Origin: Typha latifolia
Taxonomy: Eukaryota; Streptophyta; Magnoliopsida; Poales; Typhaceae
Direction: 5' to 3'
NCBI GenBank assembly: GCA_019914945.1
Contig: CM034112.1
Location: forward strand, 705,001 to 769,000
DNA: 64,000 nt
In this document: positions 34,816 through 45,122 of the stretch, piece by piece
Layout: each line of letters begins with the position of its first letter
Position numbering within the stretch: position 1 is the first letter of the stretch
Notes under the pieces: model-generated
What the model was told of the DNA's origin: nothing
The model's input: the letters and a program-made list of their open reading frames with translations, nothing else
The model's database searches: none
Translations under genes and position numbers: made by a program

Positions 34816-37144
34816 AGGGTCGGTCACTTGAGGCGGGAGAAGCAATCACTATTTCGAAACTGATAATAACCAAATCACTCGTTACATCTCTACATTTTGT
34901 TTCTTTTAGTTTTTGGGGTTTTGTTTTCTACTTCTTTTTTCTTTTTTCTTTTTTTTCTTCTCTTTTCTTTTTTGCTGTGGGCAGGCAAGGATCAAATTTG
35001 TCATGTAATTATATTGCTATGTGATATGTACTTAGTCAATTTAGTCCATTTTGCCAAAAAGGTCTTCATTCATATGGTGACTTCGTTGCCATTAGACGTT
35101 CCTCACAGCCATGTTGCAATGGAACAAAAGGGGTCTGACCTGACCACCATTTGCTTTCGGTTGGAAGTACTAAGATCTCAAAGAAACATTGGGTGGTCGG
35201 CCAGGAAGTGGACGAATTTTGTAAACCTTACACTATTAAAAAAAAGGGGGGTACTTGCTTTGAGGTTTTTTAACACTATCTGATGAGTTTGTAACTGGAA
35301 GCTGCGTGGATCTTTGATTAGAAAACGCTTAGGACAACGTAAACCGCTCTGCAGTTGGCTCCTCTGGCAATTTATCTACAAAGAACACGAATGGAGTGCA
35401 TATTACGAAAACAATCAGGAAGAGAGAGATCTTAGATTTGATGCATACTCCTTAAGCAAGGACTTATAATATAAATTACCCGTCAAAGAATGGACCCTAT
35501 GATCTAGCTCAAGTAACCTTGGACTAGAAGGGATAGCTGCTAATAGTTGACATTAATGTAAAGTAAATGCCAATCCAACATTAAGTTGGTAAAACAAGTG
35601 GGCATGGTACTAAAGTTTGAAGTGCTTTTTTAAAGCTTGAAAGTGACAAAAGGAGGAGACAACTATGTACACATCGTGAGAATTAGTTGCGGGGGACAGC
35701 ATCAGCCTCGGCTCACGTGATGCTCGACCCACTCCCTTTGACTACAACTAAGATAATTTTTGTTTTAGTTCCTCCATTATAATTTTCATTATTTATATCT
35801 TATATCAGAGCGAGTTCGAACTATAAAAAGCCCATGGTTTAAGGAGTTCTTTGAAAATACTCCCTTTGATAGATAAGATATGAGTGCATGTCACTTCGTA
35901 AGTTGTAAGTATATGTTTTGTTTTTTTGCTGAAATGTTCTAAGTGTTTATCTACAACTCGGCGACGACTTCTGGGGTGAGCCACCGAGGAGGGCAGAGAG
36001 GAGACAGGAAAAGGTAGAAAAAGATACTGAGGTGACCACCGTAGATCATGTCATCGTCCATTAGATACACTTTGGTCATGGAATATTTCAAAATAATTTT
36101 ACAAGGCTTTTGGGATCATTATAGCTAGGAAATAAAGTAATCTAGAAACCTAGTGAGTCCTCAGCCTATTCAAAGACTTGGAATGATGGATGATTGCTTT
36201 AGAAAAAAAATGATGGATGATTTGAATTGAAGTTGATTTGACACTTACTTGTGGAAGATTACGTCTTACCTTATCTACAAGAGACTGTCACTGTTCAGTT
36301 CCACAGCTTGAACATTTTATATCAAAACCAGAGAGCTTTCGAAATGGGTTGGTTGTTTGAAAAAGAAACAATGATCCTATAATTCATATGGTTGGTTGTA
36401 GTCGAATAGATTAGCAAAAATTCACACCAACGAGAAGATTTTGGCAATTCCAGGACTTGTATTCCTTATTGCCAATTCATTAAAGTATAAATGCAATTGC
36501 AACAAGAAGCTAGCATAAATGATTTCAGTGTCATGGTCATCTAAATCTGAATGGCGAAGATTCAACTCCCAACTTGGTTCCCATGGAGCCATCTTATGGA
36601 ACTATCACCAAATAGGATTATCTTGCACAGCCAAGACTGCTCAATATTCAAGTAACCATGCTGCAAACTTTGATGGCATGGGAGAAAACAACCACAAAAT
36701 TGAGAATTCCAAATGATACATGGCTAAATTTGAACCACAATGAGAACATGAACAAACCCAGTTACCCAGGTTATGGCAAAAGTATATAACTGGACACTTA
36801 TATATATATATATATATATATATCTTAGTAAGGACCACCTTTCTTCTACTTCTTAGAACATAAAAACCCACTACATAGGAAGGGCATTCCCTTGTTGCAT
36901 CACCATAACATAGTAAAGAACAAGATATCAGCATACATAACATTAATCTAGTAACCAATAGAATAAATGGAGTCACAAATAAAAATAAAGAAAGACCTTT
37001 TTCTTTTGTCCACTTATAACTGAGAGAACATCTCATCTGAATTACCTAAAGATACTCAGCTAATGCGTTCGATTACAAGTTTATAACCATACCAGTAGAG
37101 GAAAATAAATTTTAGGCCAAAAATCATGCAGAACTGGATAGGTT
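34816..37144. other. Intergenic between ABCB1 and ZNF593
   Basis: This contains the ABCB1 3' UTR and a pyrimidine-rich stretch at 34900-34975, then AT-rich DNA with a (TA)n tract at about 36800-36823. Frames at 34897-35283 and 36641-37036 (minus) show no family features. No gene is supported. Confidence 0.5.
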
Positions 37145-38548
37145 TTACATTGACATAAGCTTTGGGCCATTGTCGGGCATTCCCATCCCAGCAGCTAGAT
37201 CAGCATCTAGTTGAGTATGAGGTGCAGGCCCCTTCATCAGCTTCATCCTGCAACATATAACAATTTCAGATAAAAGATATCTTCATGTCCTCACACAAGT
37301 TTCTTTCCAAATGCTACGGTAGATTGGTTGCTCATCACAAGAAACATTTATTTTGCTAACTACTACGATCGAAGCAAAAGTTAGTGTTTGCACGATAACA
37401 AGCGAGAGTAGACCATGGTTGTGCCGCCAAGCGGACAAATGCACAATAAAACAGTAACCCTCCCCTTCAACATCCTTTTCTCCAGCTCCCAACCACAACC
37501 AGACAATGCACCACAGACAACTAAGCTTCCTCCGATATAGAGTAGGTCCAACCTAATCGACAGGAAAAAAAAAGGAAATCCAATAAAAGGCCAGTGGATT
37601 GGAGGTATAACAATATGGAGAACTGCCCACTATGAACCCGCACCCTGAACAGTGTCAGGACAGCATCCTCTAGGACATGCTTACTTATCATCTTTCTTCT
37701 ATGATAATTCTTCTTGAAGGAAAAAGTTAATATCAAAACAAAATCATCCCTTAATAGAAAACAAGTCTTAACAATTCCAAATCGTTTGTTATCACCAATG
37801 AAGACGTGCAATCTGGTTATACACATGCTTTCATGCAAACATTGTTGCCTTGGTTTGTAGAAAATTAGAAATAATCTGAGTAAAAAAATGACAGATTTTG
37901 CAAGTGTTTACGATTTAGGACTTAGTTCATCTTGAATCAATATGTCTATGCTATCTAATGCCATACAACGATATAATAAGATCTGTTCTGGTTCAGGAAT
38001 AACACAATATTTTTTTCCTCATACTGATTAGGGCTAATTTGTCAATCTATGAACCTGCCGTTGATAAGTACTCAAAGCTATAGAATATCTAACCATATAT
38101 ATAACTAGTAAAATGAATTGACCTAAATAAGAGAAAATAAATCACTGGGGCAATTACAATCAAATGAAGAATCCAACAGCAAAATCTATCAAACTCTCAC
38201 CGTTTCTTGTGTCGCTTCGACCGGAAATGCTCATCCATCACGCCCTCGCTCGCAAAGTACCGACTGAAACAAACAGAACACATCAAAGCTACACCCTTTT
38301 ACCATCCAATTGAAGATTTGAGTAATGAAGTTTTCAACTTGATCTTACTCGCAGTGGAGGCAATAGAATTGCCCCAGCCCAGGAAGGTCCTCATCCGGCG
38401 GCAATGGCTTCGCCTCTTTCTCCTCCGCCAGCTTCAACAGCTCATCATACACAGCGTCGTCACCTTTGAGTTGGAATTTGGTGCGGCGAGCGGTCTTGTG
38501 CGAGAGCCTCCGCTTCTTCACTTTCCTATGCGGACACTTTCCACCCAT
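37145..38548 (-). CDS. ZNF593: ZNF593/Bud20-type C2H2 zinc finger (pre-60S factor)
   Basis: Three minus-strand exons (38548-38349, 38263-38201, 37247-37145) encode 121 residues. The basic N-terminus begins MGGKCPHRKVKKRRL, followed by the linker DEDLPGLGQFYCLHCDRYF and a single C2H2 finger of the Jaz type (CLHC ... HFRSKRHKKR), the arrangement of yeast Bud20 and human ZNF593, which accompany pre-60S ribosomal particles from nucleus to cytoplasm. The finger is split by intron 1 between its second cysteine and the histidines. The 5' side carries AAACCCTA (38637-38644) and GGCCCA (38787-38792), the telo-box plus site II pair common to plant ribosome-biogenesis promoters. A broken copy of this 5' end lies at 44826-45060. 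Confidence 0.93.
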
Positions 38549-38636
38549 CTCTCAATTGCTCGTCGGAGATCAAACCCCAAGCGGTGGCGGCGGCGGCGGC
38601 GGGAAAGCGGTTGGCTTCTTCGTTTTAGGAGTTTGG

Positions 38637-38792
38637 AAACCCTAGGGGCTTTATGACGAAGGTCTTGTCCCGATTTAAACCTCATTGGAATCTCTATACA
38701 AGAACAGTAAATCTCCACCGTCGCTATAACCAGGAAAGAAAATCCTGTCCGTCCGTGGTCAAGAATTTAAAGCCCACTAATAGGACGGCCCA
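38637..38792 (-). promoter_or_regulatory. Telo-box and site II motifs of ZNF593 promoter
   Basis: AAACCCTA at 38637-38644 and GGCCCA at 38787-38792, about 90 and 240 bp upstream of the minus-strand ATG. The pair co-occurs in plant ribosomal-protein promoters (known); its use here is inferred. Confidence 0.55.
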
Positions 38793-38799
38793 ATTAGCA

Positions 38800-40140
38800 A
38801 TTAGTGAAATTTGCAATTAACCACCTATCTTATGGGTTTATTTTGAATCTAGAAAACAAATATTCGATCTAACTCAAATATAATATTTTTAAAATTTCTA
38901 CGTTATCCTCATCCGTACCAACAGTAAGCTCATTATATATTGATTTTATTTTCGCAATCATAAAATTTTTAATTTCTATTATTTATTAATTTCAGAAGTA
39001 TGATTACTTAATTTTTGATAGGGTTATCCTTGATAGTACTGCCGATAACTCTTATCAGGCCCAGCCCGGCCCATATAAACGAAATTGGTAGTGATGATGG
39101 AAATTTTCAATTTCCAGATGCAATTGATATAAGGTTACGTTACTTTATTCTGTTATTAAACATATCCAGGTGTAGTGCATTAATTAGTTGCACCTGGTTA
39201 TAAGTTCTTTCACATATTACGTGAAATAGTAAAACGCATAGAACTTTGAGTGTTTGACTCACCAACTTCGTCTCCCTGGTTTGAGGTGATTACATAACTA
39301 TTCGCACGTCAATGTTGCCTCCTTTGAATCATACGTTACGGTCCGATAGCTCATATCTATCACTATCCGTCTGCATGCAAGAACTCTAGTTTTAGTCAAC
39401 TCACTAATTTCCGTATAATATATTAACAGTTAGACAAGCAAAGTAAAATGTTCATATAAAAGTAATTTATGGAGTGTTTTTGATAAATTTTTGTATAATT
39501 TAATTTAACATCTACCACCTGGATTACCCTAATTAAACCGAGTGAGAACGTATGACTTATAGGCATGCAATACTTGAATGCGAAGTATCTACATCTTTCT
39601 TGTACTCGTCTTTATCCTGTGAGCTGTACTCAACTTATATATCTCCCCTTGTTTGATGTTAATTAATTATAACTGGCTTTAAAGCAGTAGCTCGGCAAAG
39701 GACAAGCTCGCCAGCCCAATGCCACCAACTACTACTCCCAGAGCTCGACATCTAATCCCACTTCCATAAATGGCACAACCTAATCCTTCTTGTCTTTCTT
39801 GCTCGAGAGCAATGGCTTCTCTCTTACGTAGCATTGCGGCTCTAGCTACTACTCGTATGCCATGCATGCTTAATCTTAGCTTAAACTCGAAGCTAATAAC
39901 AAACAAAGCTAGCAACTTTAAACCTTTAAACTACTTTTGATACATGGCAAGTAGAGAGCTTTCATTAAGGATAAGGAGATTTTGGCATGCATAGGAGAAA
40001 AACTCACGGTAGTGTGAAAGCAAATAAGAGAGTCTTGGATAAGTGAGTCAGTTAACCAAAAATAGCCTGCATACCACCGTTTAAGACATTTTACGTTCCC
40101 TAATTCCCTCCTTAACCTGCATGCAAAGCGTGTGTGTGTA

Positions 40141-40143
<3 letters not shown>
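38800..40143. other. Intergenic between ZNF593 and CSLA
   Basis: AT-rich. 39057-39075 has a CAGGCCCAGCCCGGCCCA patch of retroelement-like composition. A 78-codon frame at 39679-39915 (minus) is not recognisable. No gene is supported. Confidence 0.45.

Positions 40144-40178
<35 letters not shown>
40144..40178. repeat. (CT)n microsatellite upstream of CSLA
   Basis: A CT tract about 165 bp before the chosen CSLA start. If the frame were extended upstream it would encode a Ser-Leu repeat, which argues for the downstream ATG. Confidence 0.9.
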
Positions 40179-40181
<3 letters not shown>

Positions 40182-40343
40182 TTATCTCGTATATCTTTCA
40201 CTGTCCATCCAATATTGGCTTATATATATCCATGCACCCTATTGATCTCCTTTCCTTATAACGCGTGTGGATATAGACTTAGCCACCACTTATTCTCCAG
40301 AGTGAGGGTCGTGATCACCTATGCTAAAAACAACACTAAGGAT

Positions 40344-43300
40344 ATGAGAGACCTTGTGTTCAAAGAGCCTATAGTCTCGGGTGGGATAGATAACCTTAGG
40401 TTGGCATGGAAGCAAGTGAGGAATCCGATCGTCGTGCCGCTCTTGCAAGCCGCGGTCTATGTTTGCGCCGCTATGTCGGTCATGCTGTTCGTCGAGCGCC
40501 TCTACATGGCCGTCGTGATCATGTGTGTGAAGATCTTAGGGAGGAAGAGGTATACTAAGTACAAGCTTGATGCCATGAAGGAAGAACTTGAAGCCAGCAA
40601 CAGCCACCCCATGGTCTTGGTGCAAATCCCTATGTACAACGAGAAAGAGGTGATACTAATGCTACCTTTGTATCATATTATCTTAGCCATGGATTTACAA
40701 ATAAACTTTTTTGTTAGGCTTTCCACTGTATCATCTTGTTTAGTTACACATCACTATTAATAAAGGTGCAAAAATTTCTTACTTCTTGCTTCAAATATCT
40801 CATGATGAGATATCAGAGAAAAAAAAAAGGCTCACATTAGCTTTAACTTTTCTTTTTCTTTTTTTTTTTGTTTTTAGTATAAAACGGATGTATTTTTTTT
40901 TTAACATAACATTTAATATGAAAGAAACATTCGATTTTTATTTTCTTTTCTCTGAGAGATACTTTACATTAGCTTCTTTTTTTCTAATAGTTATTAAATA
41001 TACACACGAAATAAAAAGAAAGAGGCTCGACATGCAAGTGTGCGTTGGATTGGTTCAATTGTTCGACACGCTCTCTGTAAGCTGGCGGCAATTCAGGGCT
41101 AGGTTGTTTCAGTCGACGACAATATCATAAATATCATCACCACACCTAACGACGTAACCAATCAAGCAAATAAATCTTTTGAAAGATGAATAATTCTTTC
41201 AAAAAAGATTTTTAAAAAAAGATGAATATTTCCTAGTGTTGCATTCTTTCTAATTCATTCTAGTTGACCTTTTATTTCATAGTAAAGTTACAATTTAAAG
41301 CAATCAATTAATTTCTAGTTGACCTTTTATTTCATAGACGACATCTTTTCTATTATGTCTTGCTTATTATGTTAGCAATTTCATAAAAAAATGCTGCCAG
41401 GAAATTGCTTTCGATATGGTGTTAGATCATGATTTACATAGAGTAAATTTTCCAACAAATAAACATGTATTTTTTATACTCTTTGTTGTGGCAGGTTTAT
41501 CGCTTATCAATCGGAGCAGCATGCGAATTATCATGGCCATCTGATAAATTCATAATTCAAGTCCTTGATGATTCTACTGACCCTATCATTAAGGTGACAA
41601 AATCACGCTAATGATTTTTCTATCTATCCTACAAACAACTATATATTATCTTAAAGAGTTTCTAACTCCCTATGAATGCAGGAGCTAGTGGAATTAGAAT
41701 GCCAGATATGGGCCAGCAAAGGAATTAACATCAAGTATGAGACCAGGAACAACAGAAATGGCTACAAGGCTGGAGCTCTGCGTGATGGCTTAAAGAAGCA
41801 TTATGTTAAAGATTGCGACTTTGTTACTATATTCGATGCCGACTTCCAGCCTGATGCAGACTATCTATGGAGGACAGTACCTTTCCTTCTCAGTAACCCT
41901 GAACTAGGTTTAGTTCAAGCTAGATGGAAATTTGGTTAGTTTTTTTTTTTTTTATTGGGTTAATATCGGTAGAACTTTTAAATGCAAGAAGCATCATGAT
42001 TCAAATAGTTCTGTAATGGTGTTGTATATATGCAAGTTTATTAACAAGAAGGTGGTTATCTGAACATTATACTTTGCACTTCTTTTCTGCAGTAAATTCA
42101 GATGAGTGTCTACTAACGCGTCTCCAAGAGATGTCGCTAGATTACCATTTTAGCGTGGAGCAAGAAGTAGGATCTTCAACATATTCATTTTTCGGATTCA
42201 ATGGTAATAGTTTTCTTTTTACAAAAATTATGTATATATGTACTTCGAAAGTTTAGTAATAATTTCTGAAACTTGCGTCGTCAGGGACTGCTGGAGTTTG
42301 GAGGATTCAAGCACTCATGGATGCTGGTGGATGGAAAGATCGAACGACTGTGGAGGATATGGATCTCGCCGTCAGAGCTAGCCTTAAGGGATGGAAGTTT
42401 GTTTTTGTGGGAGATCTATCGGTAAGAACTATATTCAGAAGAAAAAAGGAACAAGGAAAAACAGATGATATGAAAAACAAACTCTATAATTTTATTTTCT
42501 CATCAAACTTTTACACAAACACCAATAATGTCTGATAGGTAAAGAATGAGCTACCAAGCACATTTAAAGCGTATCGCTATCAGCAACATAGATGGTCTTG
42601 TGGGCCTGCAAATTTATTCAGAAAGATGTTTAAGGAAATAGTTCATTGCGAGGTAACTCAGGCTTACAACGAAATGTACAATTTTAATAATAGTAAGCTG
42701 ATTCTTTGCTACAAAGTTTACAACTTCTACTCATTCTACTTATGTTTCCTTCTTTGCATTTTACAGAGGGTGTCAGTCTGGAAGAAATTTCATGTGATAT
42801 ACGCTTTCTTCTTCGTGAGGAAGATCATTGCACACTTCGTCACTTTCTTCTTCTACTGCATCGTAATTCCAGCCTGTGTGTTGATTCCAGATGTTCATCT
42901 TCCCAAGTACATTGCTGTCTATATTCCATCCACCATCAGTGTCCTCAATGTCATATGCACTCTAAGGTACTTGTGCAGTTTTTTCCTTACACTTCTTACA
43001 TGTTAAATAATTGATAACCATAAGAAAGAAGAAAAGTTTACTCACTATTAACTACAGGTCGTTCCATTTGCTGATATTCTGGATCCTCTTTGAGAATGTG
43101 ATGTCCATGCATCGCTCAAAGGCAACAATTATCGGACTTCTAGAGGCGAATCGCGTCAATGAGTGGGTCGTCACTGAGAAGCTGGGAAGTAAGCCGAAGA
43201 GCAATACCAAGTTACTTAGAAGAACACGCTCTCGCACTGGAGAAAGGTAATACAAAATCATCAATATACCTTAGATATCAATCAAAATAAGGGCATCACT

Positions 43301-43504
43301 TATTATGATGGTGAAGAGATTACTTACTACTTTTCTAATTCTAGGATCCACATAATGGAGTTATTCATGGGATTATACCTCTTATACTGCGCAATCTACG
43401 ATCTCATGTTCCACCATGACCACTTCTACATATACTTGCTATTCCAAGCAGGAGCCTTCTTCATCATGGGTTTTGGCTGTGTGGGTACATTTGTCCCAAG
43501 TTGA
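40344..43504 (+). CDS. CSLA: Cellulose synthase-like A (glucomannan 4-beta-mannosyltransferase)
   Basis: Nine exons (40344-40649, 41495-41593, 41682-41934, 42093-42203, 42285-42421, 42539-42652, 42767-42966, 43058-43246, 43345-43504) encode 522 residues. The GT2 catalytic motifs are all present: LDDSTD at about 126-131, FDADF at about 186-190, VEDMD at about 279-283 and QQHRW at about 317-321. There is one N-terminal membrane helix ([19 protein letters not shown]) and a group of C-terminal helices. It is a Golgi enzyme making the mannan or glucomannan backbone from GDP-mannose/GDP-glucose (family knowledge). The start at 40344 (MRDLVFKEP) was chosen because homology begins there and the upstream frame is CT-repeat. 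Intron 1 is about 845 bp. The length fits the family. Confidence 0.95.
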
Positions 43505-44825
43505 TGTAGAAGGAAGTGGAAGTACACTGCTTGCTAGAGTTTAATGCAGGTGGAAGAAGCTAAAGGGCTTTGATACTCACTCCTCGTCCTGTCAACTTCA
43601 TAATGTATGGTTGTCAGATGGTACTCATATTGCAAATTGCATGTGCAAAACCCATGCAGCATACTTAGAATGATGCTTAGATGCATAGGTAAGCCAAATA
43701 AGAAAGATAGTAATAGTATATGGATCTTTATCTTAATGCTTAAATGCATATTGTTTCTCAAAATAAATAATACAAGCATCTATAGTATTTGAATTTGTGC
43801 AGTATGATTATCAATGTGCATTGCGCAAGTCAGTTGTCGAATTCGTTTTCTTTTATGGTATATTGTGATATGCCATCAACAAAGAGTCTTAATACTTTTT
43901 CTTTACTATACCATTTATACAATTTGAATTGTTATCTTCCTATGTAGAAAGTAAACAGAGGTCCTATCTGAAAGGCATGTGGATATAGTGAGAATTGCCG
44001 CTATGCATAAATGCATGGCACCCAATACTCGAGTCTTAAAACTTTTTCTTTACTATACCATTTATACAATTTGAATTGTTATCTTCCTATGTAGAAAGTA
44101 AACAGAGGTCCTATCTGAAAGGCATGTGGATATAGTGAGAATTGCTGCTATGCATAAATGCATGGCACCCAATACTCCATATGCAATGAAGGCATGATGT
44201 TTACATGCTTTCAGTTCTTGACAATAAGCATGTCTATTTCAGGCCTTTCAGTCTATAGTTGGAAGAAAAGGGATACCCAGGGCATATCTACACAGAGAAT
44301 ATAAAAAATCAAACAAGCTGTTTTTCATCAGTAAACATTTTATTTTCTACATACGACGCTGAGTACATCTGGTGTATTTTTTAAATGATTCGCGCAATGT
44401 ATACCATTACAACATCTCTATGCCAGAGAACCAGAGCACACAAGCAGAGACATAAATGATCTCAACTTCGAAATTGTGCATGCATATGGTGTCTATAACC
44501 ACAGAACATTATGCCCCAAATTCTGACAAGAAATGTTCTTTTGATATCTTATAATATACTTGTACACTCATATTGGACAAAACTTCTTCTTTTGATATCT
44601 TCTTCTTCTTCTTATAATTTGATTTCATTCTATAGGACAGCAAATCTCAAGCCAAAATTTGAGCATTACAACAAAAGCATTCTTACTAGTTAAATGGCTT
44701 TTCTTATATAAGCATTCCTACATCTACTCTACATAAAGAAGAAAGAACTAGTTAACGATCCCAAGTCATACTCCTAAATAGCAAGAGATAGATTGTTCGA
44801 AAATAAAGAAAAAAAGGAAAAGGAA
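43505..44825. other. Intergenic with tandem duplication
   Basis: CSLA 3' UTR followed by a two-unit 147-bp tandem repeat (43884-44177) and AT-rich DNA. No coding signal. Confidence 0.5.
43884..44177. repeat. 147-bp tandem direct duplication, two copies
   Basis: Unit 1 (43884-44030) and unit 2 (44031-44177) both run from GAGTCTTAA to CCCAATACTC and differ at only about two positions (TAATACT/TAAAACT near the start, GCCGCT/GCTGCT near the end). The near identity indicates a recent event or continuing homogenisation. Confidence 0.95.
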
Positions 44826-45060
44826 TTAATTAGGTTTGAGGAATCTACCCTTCTTCACTTCTCTATGCGGGCACTTCCCCTCCAAACATCGAGTAGCGAC
44901 GGCGGCGAAGGGGTTTAATAAAACCCTTATGAGGGAGCCATTCTCCGAATTCGCCGCATGGATATTCCTATGGGGGTAAAACAATCTTAACCGTCCGTAT
45001 TGACCATCAGAAACCATCCTGTTCGTCCATGTTCAAGAAGCCGCTTTTATATGAATCATC
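44826..45060 (-). pseudogene. Truncated copy of ZNF593 promoter and first codons
   Basis: Read on the minus strand, this repeats the upstream region of the ZNF593 gene (CCATCCTGTTCGTCCATGTTCAAGAA here versus the related stretch near 38735-38766) and the first coding segment GKCPHREVKK (gene: GKCPHRKVKK). The copy keeps an ATG but has about four extra G bases two codons later, which shifts the frame to an early stop. Similarity fades after about 15 codons, so the zinc finger is missing. It lies head-to-head with the reductase gene starting at 45123, so its promoter part may now sit in that gene's promoter region. Confidence 0.65.
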
Positions 45061-45122
45061 CGTCGTTTCCCCTCTCTCTCTCCCCTCTGAATCGTAGCTT
45101 CTTCTCTCTTTCTAGTTAAGTG

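Noticed and set aside
32785..34845. Several long overlapping frames on both strands in ABCB1 exons
   Set aside because: They are shadows caused by high GC; the real frame carries both ATPase motif sets.
36641..37036. 131-codon minus-strand frame
   Set aside because: It runs through a TA microsatellite and has no recognisable motif.
39679..39915. 78-codon minus-strand frame, considered as a small secreted or signalling peptide
   Set aside because: No signal peptide, cysteine pattern or known small-peptide motif.
40134..40343. Upstream extension of the CSLA frame to an earlier ATG
   Set aside because: The extension is mostly encoded by the CT repeat, and CSLA homology begins at the later ATG.
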